From Bacteroidota bacterium (lineage in GTDB: Bacteria > Bacteroidota > Ignavibacteria > Ignavibacteriales > Ignavibacteriaceae), in assembly GCA_020161395.1 (NCBI GenBank), contig JAIUOE010000001.1, positions 62,001-126,000 of the forward strand: a DNA stretch of 64,000 bases. The letters are read 5' to 3'. Within the stretch, counting starts at the first letter, position 1. Each line of letters begins with the position of its first letter. Of the stretch, positions 1 through 9,504 are shown piece by piece. A model generated the notes under the pieces. That model was given only the letters and a program-made list of their open reading frames with translations. It was not told where the DNA came from and did no database searches. Both the position numbers and the translations under genes were made by a program.

Positions 1-3000
1 CATTCACTTCAACCGACAAAAACTTTACCCAAATTGAGATACCCGGATACGGTGTCACTTCTGTTGCGGGAAAACCTGCACTTCCCAAAATAAGTTTTAA
101 TATTGTTATCGGTGAGGCTGAAAATTCACCCGCTGTATTGACTCTTAACAAAAAAATCGAAAATCTGACAGTGAAGGAACATGTCTATCCGTTTCAGGCT
201 CCCTGGAGAAGAGACTTCCCGCTGAAAGACCGTCCTTTTAACTACGACAATGCATTTTATACATCAGGTGGCAATCCCCGTCAGCCACTGATAGAGATTT
301 CTGAGCCATTTTTCGTCGCCGGTGTAAAGGGTGTTACAATCACCATTTATCCGTTTAATTATATCCCGTCGGAAAAACGGCTCGATATCACCCGGTCTGC
401 ATCGTTCTCAATTGAGCTGACTCAGCCCGTGGGGAAAAAGAGCGGATATTCCGATGTCTATTCTTCGTTTTTCGAGAATTTCTTCGCCAACTATGAAAGA
501 GGTGTCCTCGAACAAATCAAGAATTATCTGATTATCACAGCACCGGAGTATGAAACCGGACTCGCACCTTTCATAGCTCATAAAACTGCCAACGGGTTTA
601 ATGTAAATCTCTTTACAACCTCAGTCGCTGGAACCACAACAACTGCAATAAAGACATTCATCCAACAGCGTTACGATAACCCTGCCACTAAGCCGGAATT
701 CATCCTTCTGGTTGGGGATGTTGATAAAATTCCCGCATGGACAGGATCCGGCGAGGGTAATCCAAAAACAGATCTCAACTATGCCCTCCTTCAAGGTACA
801 GACTGGTATGCAGATGCATTTATAGGGCGGTTCTCGATAACCTCGGCAACCGAACTCGCGAATGTGATCAGCAAAACGCTCTACATGGAGAACAACATCG
901 CCACTTTTGCCAAGAACAATGTTTTTATGGCATCACAGGATAATTATTCGATTACTGAAGGAACTCACAATTTCGTAATAAGCACCTATTTCGAACCGAA
1001 TGGTTACAACAACCAGAAACTTTACAGTAACAGCGGGGCTACCACAAGCCAGTTGATAGCTGCATTAAACAGCAACAAGGTTTTCGCCATCTACTCGGGC
1101 CACGGATCGGAATCATCATGGGCTGACGGTCCTGTCCTCGGTCAATCTGATGTAAGAAACCTCACCAATTCGATATTCCCGTTCGTTTATTCGTTTGCCT
1201 GCGTCACAGGATCCTACCACCTGGCTGAGTGCTTCGGAGAGACCTGGATAAGGACACAGCGAGGTGGTGCCTCATTTTACGGTTCTTCCGTAAATTCCTA
1301 TTGGGATGAGGACGACATTCTCGAGAGGAAACTGATAAAATCGATGTTTGAAGACAACCTTACCAAGGTTACCCCGATGATGGATATGGGGAAATATCTG
1401 ACAACCCTCCATTTCGGAAATATTGGACCCGGCACCACGATGCTCAGATACCTCGAAATGTATAATCTGATGGGAGACCCCTCTCTCGAGACAAAGAGAA
1501 ACATCCCTCCGGATCCGACTCCTCCGAATCCTGTTACAAATCTTGCAACTGGTGATCCCTGTTCAAATTCTCTCAAATTGAACTGGACAGCCCCTTACGA
1601 TTCAACTTTCGGCGGTGTGCAAAGCTACGATATCCGTTATTCATTGACACCGATTGTAAACGACAACGATTTTAATGCCGCGGCGAGTATCATCTATTCG
1701 GGACATAATGACACACTCGGTACTCCCAAGACCTATACGGTATTGGGACTCACCGCCATCAGCACTTATTATTTTGCCGTAAAGGCAATGGACATGTGGT
1801 CAAATAAATCCACAATGTCAAATGTTACCTCCGGTACCACACTTGCTCCACCACTTGCATCCGTGAACCCCGGAAGCATTCATCACCTCCTGACTCATCA
1901 AACCGAGGTAATTGATACTGTCTACATTTCCAACAACTCTGCGAATCCATCCACACTCGACTACACTGTCGAATTCGCCAACAGCAGCTATCCGTCAAAG
2001 GCTGTCTCATTTTCTCTTATAAATGAGAGCCCCAAAGGCGATCTGAATCAGTCGAAAGATTCACAGTTCCGTTATCCCGGACAATCTGCCAAAGGTTCAG
2101 GCGGTCCTGATCTTTTCGGATATAAATGGGCTGACAGCGATGATCCGCAGGGACCTGCATATGAATGGAACGACATCGCTTCCACAGGTACCCAGGTAAC
2201 TTCGTGGACTCCCACAGGTACCCTCTCCGCTACGGATGAAGGATATGCAGGACCAATAAATCTTGGATTCAACTTCAAATATTACGGGCAGGCGAAATCG
2301 CAGATATACATTTCAACCAATGGATTGCTTACTTTTTCGCCCATTTCAACAAACATTTATACAAACACCAACATACCAAACAACGCCGTTCCGAATGAAA
2401 TAATCTCTCCATTCTGGGACGACCTCGATGCAAAAGCACCGGGTACCGTTCACTATAAACAGGATGGCAACAAATTTATTATCCAGTGGACAAACTACCA
2501 AAGGTACAGCGGAACTGCAAGCTATACCTGGCAGGTTGTGATCTATTCGGGTGGTAAAATCATGTATTATTTCAACAACATGACCGGTACATTAAACGGT
2601 GCCACCACGGGAATTGAAAATGGTGCAGGAACCGACGGTTTGCAAATGGCTTACAATGCCAATTATATCAAAAACAATCTTGCCGTGAAACTTGCCGCAG
2701 AGCCCGAATGGATAATCACTTCAGGAAATATGGCAGGTACCCTTAACCAGGGAAACAGAACCGGAATTGTGATCAAAATAAGAACCGAAGATTTCAATTT
2801 TGGCAATTATTCCATGGACATGATTGTAAGAAGTAATTGCGGTCAGCACCCCGTGCTCACTGTCCCTGTTTCCATGACACTTTCTGTAATACCTGTTGAA
2901 CTCGTTTCACTTGACGCGGAAACCATCCGTGATGAAGTTGTTCTGAAATGGATCACTGCAACAGAAACCAACAATATGGGATTCACAGTCGAGAGAAAAG

Positions 3001-3467
3001 ACAACACCAAAGCCGCATGGAGCCCGGTTTCGTTCGTAAAAGGAAAGGGTACCACCTCTACAATCTCGGAATACTCTTTCAGAGACAAAAATGTAAAACC
3101 CGGCAGTTATGAATACCGTATCAGGCAGACTGACTTCAACGGCGCCGTTTCATTCAGCGATGTGGTAAAAATTGAAGTGGGGCTTCCCGACAATTTTGCT
3201 CTCTATCAAAATTATCCGAATCCGTTTAACCCGGTCACCACGATTGCATACGCGGTGCCGCAGGTTAGCGGGACATTGGTCTCTAATGTGCAATTGAAAA
3301 TATTCGATGCTCTCGGCAATGAAGTTGCAACTTTGGTCGACGGAGAGAAGGAAGCCGGCATCCACAGTGCCGTTCTCGATTGCTCAAATTATTCCAGTGG
3401 TGTCTATTTTTACCGTATGACATCGGGAAAATTCACGGAGACAAGAAAATTTGTTGTTATGAAGTAA
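1..3467 (+). CDS. Gingipain-like C25 cysteine peptidase with T9SS sorting domain (5' partial)
   Basis: Secreted cysteine protease of the gingipain family (Peptidase C25). The frame is open from position 3 with no ATG, and the TTG at 138 is only an internal codon, so the true start lies before the window. Residues before the TTG read as a C25 propeptide with a G-K-P-A-L-P motif. Counting from the TTG, the catalytic pair is visible as His322 in YSGHGSESSW and Cys355 in FACVTGSY. A fibronectin-III-like domain follows at about 460-555, then a beta-sandwich at about 660-860 and a C-terminal T9SS type A sorting domain from about 1020 (NYPNPFNP). The protein is therefore expected to cross the outer membrane by T9SS and be surface-attached or released. 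It is followed by a palindrome and a terminator. Confidence 0.93.
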   Translation, partial: FTSTDKNFTQIEIPGYGVTSVAGKPALPKISFNIVIGEAENSPAVLTLNKKIENLTVKEHVYPFQAPWRRDFPLKDRPFNYDNAFYTSGGNPRQPLIEISEPFFVAGVKGVTITIYPFNYIPSEKRLDITRSASFSIELTQPVGKKSGYSDVYSSFFENFFANYERGVLEQIKNYLIITAPEYETGLAPFIAHKTANGFNVNLFTTSVAGTTTTAIKTFIQQRYDNPATKPEFILLVGDVDKIPAWTGSGEGNPKTDLNYALLQGTDWYADAFIGRFSITSATELANVISKTLYMENNIATFAKNNVFMASQDNYSITEGTHNFVISTYFEPNGYNNQKLYSNSGATTSQLIAALNSNKVFAIYSGHGSESSWADGPVLGQSDVRNLTNSIFPFVYSFACVTGSYHLAECFGETWIRTQRGGASFYGSSVNSYWDEDDILERKLIKSMFEDNLTKVTPMMDMGKYLTTLHFGNIGPGTTMLRYLEMYNLMGDPSLETKRNIPPDPTPPNPVTNLATGDPCSNSLKLNWTAPYDSTFGGVQSYDIRYSLTPIVNDNDFNAAASIIYSGHNDTLGTPKTYTVLGLTAISTYYFAVKAMDMWSNKSTMSNVTSGTTLAPPLASVNPGSIHHLLTHQTEVIDTVYISNNSANPSTLDYTVEFANSSYPSKAVSFSLINESPKGDLNQSKDSQFRYPGQSAKGSGGPDLFGYKWADSDDPQGPAYEWNDIASTGTQVTSWTPTGTLSATDEGYAGPINLGFNFKYYGQAKSQIYISTNGLLTFSPISTNIYTNTNIPNNAVPNEIISPFWDDLDAKAPGTVHYKQDGNKFIIQWTNYQRYSGTASYTWQVVIYSGGKIMYYFNNMTGTLNGATTGIENGAGTDGLQMAYNANYIKNNLAVKLAAEPEWIITSGNMAGTLNQGNRTGIVIKIRTEDFNFGNYSMDMIVRSNCGQHPVLTVPVSMTLSVIPVELVSLDAETIRDEVVLKWITATETNNMGFTVERKDNTKAAWSPVSFVKGKGTTSTISEYSFRDKNVKPGSYEYRIRQTDFNGAVSFSDVVKIEVGLPDNFALYQNYPNPFNPVTTIAYAVPQVSGTLVSNVQLKIFDALGNEVATLVDGEKEAGIHSAVLDCSNYSSGVYFYRMTSGKFTETRKFVVMK

Positions 3468-3492
3468 AAAAATGCATTTTACTCTTGCACAG

Positions 3493-3512
3493 AATTAGTA
3501 AATTTACTAATT
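3493..3512. repeat. Perfect 20-bp AT-rich palindrome
   Basis: AATTAGTAAATTTACTAATT reads the same on both strands and lies 26 bases after the peptidase stop codon. It could add an RNA hairpin at the mRNA 3' end or bind a protein. Only the symmetry is seen; function is inferred. Confidence 0.5.
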
Positions 3513-3569
3513 TTGCTATGTCACTCTTCAGTATTCCCTGCTGCTGATTAGTGATACATTACTCCCTGT

Positions 3570-3601
3570 GACCCTCGCCTCGTGCGGGGGTCCTTTTTTT
3601 T
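3570..3601 (+). terminator. Rho-independent terminator after the C25 peptidase
   Basis: A 9-bp stem (GACCCTCGC with GCGGGGGTC, one G-T pair) and a 5-base loop are followed by a run of eight T. It lies about 100 bases after the stop codon and before the next promoter region. Confidence 0.85.
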
Positions 3602-3760
3602 AAATATCCCGCACCTCTCCACAAATATCATTCTCATATTTCCATTTTTTATTTAAAAAATATCAGTTTTTTTATTAATTTGAAGATGTAGTTTTACCTT
3701 TCCTTTCCGAGGAGAGATTTCTGACTTTTCAGAGCAACTAATTCTGAACGAAATTTTTAA

Positions 3761-6328
3761 ATGCAATTAGATATGCGAACTCTTGTCGTCGTGACAGGGG
3801 TTCTCCACTTGATTCAGTTTGCTGTACTCTATACTCTTTACAGAGTAAACAGGCAGTATAAAGGAATTGGCTGGTGGTTGCTCTGGAATATCATGGAAGT
3901 GATTGGTTTCGGCTTTGTCCTGCTGCGAAACATACCCGGGCTTTTTGAAGTTGTTGTGATATTGCAAAATTCCTCCATCATTCTTGGAGTTATTTTTATT
4001 TACAATGGAGTGGTTGCCTTCCACGACAGGAAAATTAACATAACTCTCGTCTCTGTGATTTTTCTGTTATTCATCATCCCTTTCCTCTCCCTGCTCTTCA
4101 TTGTAAACGACATAACAGCCCGTGGTGTGCTGATTAACCTGATTGTCTCTGCAATATCGCTGATTATTGCGTATGAAATGCTGAAGAGCGATCTGATACC
4201 GGTCAGATCCACAATAAGAGTGCTTGCCTACACTTTTATTATTCATTCCATGATTCTTCTTTACAGATGCTGGGTGATGTTAACCGCACCACCCGATTAC
4301 GATTTTCTTCAGCCTTCGCCGGGAAATGTGATACCTCTGTTCGACACGATAATTGCGGGTTCTTTCTGGACTTTTGGTTTCGTCCTGCTGATCAATCAAA
4401 GACTCAACTTCGACATTGCAATCTCAAACGAACACTTTCAGCAGATATTTCAATCTTCGCCGGTTGCTGTACTTCTGATTGAAAGATCGACTGACACCAT
4501 TACAGAATGTAATTCAGCTTTTAGCTCACTTTCCGGATTCTCCACCGGTGAGATCATAGGAAAATCAACTTTGGAGATGGGACTGTGGGAGAGTCCCGCT
4601 GATCGGGAGCAGACTATTTCTGAAATTAAAGCAAAAGGCTTTTGCACCGACCGTGAAACAAGATTTGTCCGAAAATCGGGTGAGGTGTTTACCTCTCTCC
4701 TCTCTGCCAAACTGATCTCACTCGGCGGGGTTGATCTTGTACTCGCAAACATCCAGGATGTTTCCGATATGAAGGAAGTGGAAGATACACTCCGGAAATC
4801 AGAAGAAAAATACAGACTCCTTACCGAAACCATGCCCGACCTTGTTGTTCTCCATGACCTGCACCAGAAGATTGTCTATATTAACAGCGCCGGAATCCAG
4901 GTCTCGGGGTACACGAAGGAAGAACTCACCGGCATGCATCTCTCGCGTCTCGTCCCTCCTGAACTCCTGCCTGAAATAGAAAAAAGGAAGAACCTCCGGT
5001 TTTCCGGTGATAACAGAGTGCTTACCTACAGAACTATGCTGTTGAGAAAGAATGGCACAAGGGTTCCTGTGGAAGTGAGGTCCTCTCCAATTCTGGAAAA
5101 CGGGAAGCTGAAAAATCTGTTACTCGTTGGCAGGGATGTTACCGACCAGGAAAGAACCCTGGCTGAACTCACCGCTGCAAAAGAAAAAGCTGAAGAAATG
5201 AATATGATAAAGTCTTATTTCTTCGCGAACATGAGCCACGAGCTTCGGACACCTTTTGTGGGAATTTGGGGTTATGCCCAGCTTCTCTCAGAAAGTGTAA
5301 AAGCGCCGGGTGAAAAACAGATGGTTGCAAGCATCATGAAAAGTGCGGAGAGGCTGACTGATACACTCAATAAAATTCTCTCACTCTCTCAGGCTGAGTT
5401 CTCTGAAGTAAAATGTATTGTCGAAACGGTAAACCTGGCAGATTTCGTTACTGAAATTTATTTGACTTATAAAGAGGCAGCAGACTCAAAGAAAATCAAT
5501 TTTATTGTAAACGAACAAAAAAAGGGCATTTACATCGTTTCCGATCCGAGAATCCTCCGCTCCATTCTGAACAATCTTGTCAGCAATGCCGTAAAATATA
5601 CAGAAGAGGGTAAAGTTGAATTGTCGGTTAATCTTGTGAACTCGAAGAACAGAAATCTTTTGGCTTTTACCATTACTGATACGGGAATCGGCATTCCGCA
5701 CGACAAACAGGAGATTATTTGGGCTCCGTTCAGACAGGCAAGTGAAGGAAGGGGCAGAACTTTCGAGGGTACCGGTCTCGGACTCTCAATCACTAAAAAA
5801 TATGTCGAACTGCTCGGTGGCACCATTTCACTTGAAAGTGAACCCGGAAACGGCACAGTTTTCAAGGTTGTTCTGCCTGTCAACGAAGTTATTAACAAAT
5901 CCAATGAAGAACTTATCATCGAAGAGGAAACACCAATGGAAAAAGAAATTCGCCACTCGGAAAAAAAACTGCTCTATGTGGAGGATGATCAGTTTTGCCA
6001 GAATATAGTATCCAGGGTACTTTCCGATAAATATTATCTCGATTTTGTGATCGATGCCGAGGAAGCTCTTCAACGATTGAAAACGAATGTTTATCACGGA
6101 TTTCTGATAGATATCAATCTTAGACACGGCCTGGATGGCGTGCAGCTTATGCAAAAAGTTAAATCGATGGAAGAAAACAAAGGCAAACCGTTCGTTGCCA
6201 TTACAGCTTATGCTGCTTTCTCCGACAGGGCTGAATTTTTGGAAAAAGGATTTACTCACTATCTGTCAAAACCTTTTTTCCTGAAAGAGCTCAGTGAACT
6301 GATCGATTCCATATTCCTGGAGAATTAA
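3761..6328 (+). CDS. Seven-TM hybrid sensor histidine kinase with two PAS domains and a receiver
   Basis: Membrane-bound hybrid two-component kinase of 855 residues. Residues 1-225 contain seven hydrophobic segments. PAS domains lie at about 226-345 and 345-465. The HisKA dimerisation domain has the phospho-acceptor His493 in MSHELRTPF. The HATPase domain lies at about 590-710 with an N-box (NNLVSNAVKY) and G boxes (DTGIGIP, GTGLGLS). A C-terminal receiver at 735-853 has the phospho-acceptor Asp784 in LIDINL. The gene stands alone between two terminator/repeat regions. The receiver is strikingly like the separate response regulator at 8035-8427, which suggests a shared relay. No strong Shine-Dalgarno is seen; an alternative ATG lies four codons downstream. 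The sensed signal is unknown. Confidence 0.93.
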   Translation: MQLDMRTLVVVTGVLHLIQFAVLYTLYRVNRQYKGIGWWLLWNIMEVIGFGFVLLRNIPGLFEVVVILQNSSIILGVIFIYNGVVAFHDRKINITLVSVIFLLFIIPFLSLLFIVNDITARGVLINLIVSAISLIIAYEMLKSDLIPVRSTIRVLAYTFIIHSMILLYRCWVMLTAPPDYDFLQPSPGNVIPLFDTIIAGSFWTFGFVLLINQRLNFDIAISNEHFQQIFQSSPVAVLLIERSTDTITECNSAFSSLSGFSTGEIIGKSTLEMGLWESPADREQTISEIKAKGFCTDRETRFVRKSGEVFTSLLSAKLISLGGVDLVLANIQDVSDMKEVEDTLRKSEEKYRLLTETMPDLVVLHDLHQKIVYINSAGIQVSGYTKEELTGMHLSRLVPPELLPEIEKRKNLRFSGDNRVLTYRTMLLRKNGTRVPVEVRSSPILENGKLKNLLLVGRDVTDQERTLAELTAAKEKAEEMNMIKSYFFANMSHELRTPFVGIWGYAQLLSESVKAPGEKQMVASIMKSAERLTDTLNKILSLSQAEFSEVKCIVETVNLADFVTEIYLTYKEAADSKKINFIVNEQKKGIYIVSDPRILRSILNNLVSNAVKYTEEGKVELSVNLVNSKNRNLLAFTITDTGIGIPHDKQEIIWAPFRQASEGRGRTFEGTGLGLSITKKYVELLGGTISLESEPGNGTVFKVVLPVNEVINKSNEELIIEEETPMEKEIRHSEKKLLYVEDDQFCQNIVSRVLSDKYYLDFVIDAEEALQRLKTNVYHGFLIDINLRHGLDGVQLMQKVKSMEENKGKPFVAITAYAAFSDRAEFLEKGFTHYLSKPFFLKELSELIDSIFLEN

Positions 6329-6334
6329 ATCAGA

Positions 6335-6372
6335 TCAGCTCATAGTTCATAGATCACAGCTAATAGCTGATT
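6335..6372. repeat. Word-like repeat with short inverted arms between convergent genes
   Basis: The sequence is built from variants of a short word (CTCATAGTTCATAGATCACAG, then CTAATAGCTGATT). It sits exactly between the 3' ends of the hybrid kinase and the convergent SDR gene and overlaps the latter's last codons. It resembles the AGTTATGA-type repeats at 40178-40250 and 59054-59172. It may act as a transcript end for both genes; this is inference. Confidence 0.4.
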
Positions 6373-7799
6373 ATGTTTCTTGCCATTCCATCGAATACGA
6401 AATAGTGGAAAGGGAGGACTGAATACCAGTATAATCTGCCAAAAATCCCTTTTGGTCTGTAAGTTGCCGACTGAATCAGTATATCTTTCCCGTCTCTTCT
6501 GACAATCCTGAACTCAAGCCACGCCTCTCCCGGTAGCTTCATCTCCGCATACAGCAGGAGCCTCTTTTTGGTGATATCTGCCGCCAGCACCCGCCAAAAA
6601 TCCAGTGTGTCGCCTGTATTAATTGTGTTGGGATTGGTTCTTCCCCTCCGCAAGCCGACACCTCCGGCAAGTTTATCGAGAAATCCTCTGATTCCCCACA
6701 GGAAATCCGCGTAATACCACCCTCTCTCTCCACCTATCGACCAGATATTCCGCAAAACCCTCTCAGGGTCACTCTCAATCACTTTTTCACGGATGTCTTT
6801 AAACACACCGTTTTCAGGCACATTTATGTGATCGAAGAGGGAACTGTCCTCAGAACTTGACACGAGCGAATCTTTCCAGCTTGACAGTACATTGTTCTGC
6901 TCTATCTTCTGAAAAGCGAGTTCGACTGCCTCCTTATATTCTATCGGTTTTATCCCCAAAAGTTCGATAAGATCGTTGTCCCTCGCTATCACTTCAATTT
7001 TCATGCTGTTTACAAGATTCACGGCAAGTTTATAGGAAGTGGCGGTTACGAAATAGAGCCAGTAGGAGGAGATCCGGGGAGTCATCACGGGAACGGTGTA
7101 GATATACCGCCTCAATCCCCTTACTTCGGCGAACTTCAGAAGCATCTGCTTATAGGTCAGAATATCGGGACCACCGACATCATATGATTTGTTCCCGGTT
7201 TCGGGATGGTCCAAAACTCCCGTCAGACATTCAAGTATGTTCCGTATGGCGATTGGCTGGTTTTTTGTGTTCAGCCACTTCGGTGTAACCATTACAGGAA
7301 GCTTTTCCACCAGGTCACGAATAATTTCAAATGAAGCACTTCCGGAGCCCACAATTATCCCTGCACGGATTGAAGTCAGTGGAATTGAAGTGCTGCCAAG
7401 GACTTCTTCCACCTTTTTTCGCGAAGCCAGATGCTTCGAAAGTTCAGAAGAATTTGTGATTCCACCCAGATAGATTATCCTTTTGGTACCGAGCGCGGTA
7501 GCCAGCTTCATGAAATTATTTGCAGATGTCTCCTCAAGTCTCTCAAAATTCCGGATGTCTGAAGTCATGGAATGAATCAAATAATAAGCTGCATCCACAC
7601 CTGCCGACGCCGGAGTCACGGATATCTCTTTGAGGAAATCCACTTCAAAATAACTCAATCTCCTGTCCGAATAAATACCTTCAGTTGGAATCCGTTTTTT
7701 GTCACGGACACAGCAGACAATTTCATGCCCCTGTTCAAGAAGGAGCGGTAAAAGCCGTTTTCCAATATAGCCGGTCACTCCGGTCAGCAGAATTTTCAT
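6360..7799 (-). CDS. SDR-family NAD(P)-binding protein with C-terminal DUF2867
   Basis: A 479-residue cytoplasmic protein. The N-terminal half is an atypical/extended SDR (NmrA-like) Rossmann domain with the dinucleotide motif TGVTGYIG at residues 6-13 and a YLGGITN segment near 130. The C-terminal part, from about 330, resembles DUF2867, a lipid-transfer-like fold found fused to such SDR domains. Substrate and reaction are unknown; the domain pair usually suggests a nucleoside-sugar, lipid or quinone-related reductase, but that is not shown here. It is monocistronic on the minus strand and convergent with the hybrid kinase. Confidence 0.85.
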   Translation of the reverse strand: MKILLTGVTGYIGKRLLPLLLEQGHEIVCCVRDKKRIPTEGIYSDRRLSYFEVDFLKEISVTPASAGVDAAYYLIHSMTSDIRNFERLEETSANNFMKLATALGTKRIIYLGGITNSSELSKHLASRKKVEEVLGSTSIPLTSIRAGIIVGSGSASFEIIRDLVEKLPVMVTPKWLNTKNQPIAIRNILECLTGVLDHPETGNKSYDVGGPDILTYKQMLLKFAEVRGLRRYIYTVPVMTPRISSYWLYFVTATSYKLAVNLVNSMKIEVIARDNDLIELLGIKPIEYKEAVELAFQKIEQNNVLSSWKDSLVSSSEDSSLFDHINVPENGVFKDIREKVIESDPERVLRNIWSIGGERGWYYADFLWGIRGFLDKLAGGVGLRRGRTNPNTINTGDTLDFWRVLAADITKKRLLLYAEMKLPGEAWLEFRIVRRDGKDILIQSATYRPKGIFGRLYWYSVLPFHYFVFDGMARNIISY

Positions 7800-8034
7800 T
7801 TAATTCCTTGGTGTTTTGATATGTAAATTAACAATTTTTAAGGATTATAAATTCATTTCAATGCCTCTCCAAGAAAAATGACACAAAACACCACTTATAT
7901 TCCGGATTATCATTATTTTTACAGTTGCAAATCCAAACGGCGGGAGATCCCCGGGTCGTTTTGGTATTGTTCAACTTTTTATACCAGGTAATTGTTGCGA
8001 GCTCGAAACAATATCTTGTATCCGGAGAATAGCG

Positions 8035-8427
8035 ATGGAAAACGGTAAAAAGGCTAAAAAACTTCTTTATGTGGAAGATGACATTTACTGTCAGAATCTG
8101 GTTTTTAGAGTCCTCGGTGGCAGGTTTCACCTGGATATGGTTCCTGATGCAGCAGCAGCATTTCAAAAACTTGCAACAGATGATTACGACGGAATGCTTA
8201 TTGACATAAACCTCGGTCATGGAATAGATGGTGCCCAGTTGATGGAGAGAATAAAAGTCACCGACCATTATAAAGACAAGCCCCTCGTCGCAATAACTGC
8301 GTATGCTGCCCATTCTGATGAAGAAGAATTCCGGGCAAGAGGGTTTACCCACTATCTCTCGAAACCCTTCCACCTGAAAGACCTCATCGGCTTAATGGAA
8401 GAAATTTTCGGTACCGGAGACGAGTAA
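8035..8427 (+). CDS. Stand-alone CheY-like response regulator
   Basis: A single receiver domain of 130 residues with no output domain. Phospho-acceptor Asp57 lies in LIDINLGHG; the acidic pair is in VEDD, the conserved Thr in ITAYAA and the Lys in LSKPF. It follows the receiver of the hybrid kinase (3761-6328) almost word for word, sharing KKLLYVEDD, CQN, LIDINL, GHG/RHG, VAITAYAA and GFTHYLSKPF. The two probably arose by duplication of one domain. It is likely a phospho-relay or sink partner of that kinase (inference). The ATG has only a weak ribosome-binding site. Confidence 0.92.
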   Translation: MENGKKAKKLLYVEDDIYCQNLVFRVLGGRFHLDMVPDAAAAFQKLATDDYDGMLIDINLGHGIDGAQLMERIKVTDHYKDKPLVAITAYAAHSDEEEFRARGFTHYLSKPFHLKDLIGLMEEIFGTGDE

Positions 8428-8492
8428 AATCATGCTTTTCGGGTGTTTTCAAACAAAAAATTAAAATATTTAAAGAAATTTCAAGAAGACAC

Positions 8493-8523
8493 TTGCAAAA
8501 TATTTCTCCCCGTTGTATATTTG
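8493..8523 (+). promoter_or_regulatory. Bacteroidota-type promoter of tRNA-Asp
   Basis: A TTGC -33 element at 8493-8496 and TATATTTG at 8516-8523 are separated by 19-20 bases. This matches the known Bacteroidota consensus (TTTG, 19-21 bases, TAnnTTTG). Transcription would start near 8531, about 20 bases before the tRNA. Confidence 0.75.
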
Positions 8524-8551
8524 AAGTCCAAATCATTCTGATTTAGGAAAT

Positions 8552-8625
8552 GGGATTGTAGTTCAGTTGGTTAGAACGCCTGCCTGTCACGCAGGAGGTC
8601 GCGAGTTCGAGTCTCGTCGGTCCCG
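8552..8625 (+). tRNA. tRNA-Asp (GTC)
   Basis: A 74-base cloverleaf. The acceptor stem GGGATTG pairs with CGGTCCC (two G-T pairs). The D arm contains AGTTGGTTAGA. The anticodon stem CCTGC/GCAGG encloses CTGTCAC with anticodon GTC. The T arm carries GTTCGAGTC. The discriminator base is G8625 and CCA is not encoded. It has its own promoter and terminator. Confidence 0.97.
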
Positions 8626-8632
8626 CAAATTA

Positions 8633-8667
8633 AACCCTTGTAATTAAATAAGTTACAAGGGTTTTTT
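8633..8667 (+). terminator. Terminator after tRNA-Asp
   Basis: An 11-bp perfect stem (AACCCTTGTAA with TTACAAGGGTT) and a 9-base loop are followed by TTTT. It starts seven bases after the tRNA. Confidence 0.88.
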
Positions 8668-8893
8668 GTTTTAAAGGATTTCTTCATTTTTGATTCTGAG
8701 ACGAAATTGAGACGAATGCTCGGATAACCTGCATCTGGAGATCATCAGCAAAAGAAGTAAAACAGTTTTTTTGCATTCTCGACCTCAATGAAGCTCGTGA
8801 TTAAAAAGATCAAAAAGTTCACAATATAAACAGATCTTTCAGTTCAATTCCAATACCGGAACTGCTCGAACAATACCACCTTCGGAAACCTGT

Positions 8894-9304
8894 TTACTTC
8901 ATTTTATCTATCCGAATACCCATTCTGGGATGTGCCCTTATTGAATATTTAAATCCTTCCATTGCCCATGAAGATTCTGTCTCATTCACGATTTTGAATC
9001 CTTCATTCAAGGCTTCTGCCTTAAACTGTTCCAACCTCTTTTTCCCGGGCACCTCCTCAAAATAATACAATGGATCAAACTCTGATTTCCTGAAAATCTC
9101 AAATCGTTCAATTCCTTTTTTATATTTTCCCGCACCCATATTTAAATAGCCCTCTTTTTCTAAAGCAAGGCTCACGACTTCGGGTGCCGGCAAAGCCAAA
9201 AGCTTAAGAATCTTATTAAGGCTGATCCGGTCACTCTTTCCCTGCTGCGGGAAAATCATTCCTGTTAAGACAAGAAAAAACAAAACAATCGTTTTTGTAC
9301 GCAT
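8894..9304 (-). CDS. Small exported protein of unknown function
   Basis: A 136-residue protein not recognised as any family. Residues 1-21 form a clear signal peptide (MRTKTIVLFFLVLTGMIFPQ). The mature part is charged and soluble, with alternating Lys/Glu and several Phe/Tyr. It lies alone between tRNA-Asp and a two-component pair, with about 230 gene-free bases on the tRNA side in which nothing beyond the terminator was seen. Confidence 0.7.
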   Translation of the reverse strand: MRTKTIVLFFLVLTGMIFPQQGKSDRISLNKILKLLALPAPEVVSLALEKEGYLNMGAGKYKKGIERFEIFRKSEFDPLYYFEEVPGKKRLEQFKAEALNEGFKIVNETESSWAMEGFKYSIRAHPRMGIRIDKMK

Positions 9305-9504
9305 TTTTACCTCGATTAAATGAAAGATTAAAAATCATTCCTTTAAAATAATAATATGACAATATTATAAACAAAATAAATTATCTGTTTTAAGGTCCAA
9401 TACCCTCTGGCGCAGGCTGGAGTTCTGTTCCTGACCGGTGCAGTAATAATAAGTGAAAGCCCCTATATGATCAGAAAAATATAATAGTTAATTTGCACTG
9501 TTAA

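Noticed and set aside
1298-1576. Minus-strand open frames inside the C25 peptidase gene
   Set aside because: No family features or ribosome-binding sites; they are shadows of a strongly supported gene.
8626-8893. Integrative element attachment site at the tRNA 3' end
   Set aside because: The tRNA-Asp 3' end is not duplicated anywhere in the window and no integrase is present.
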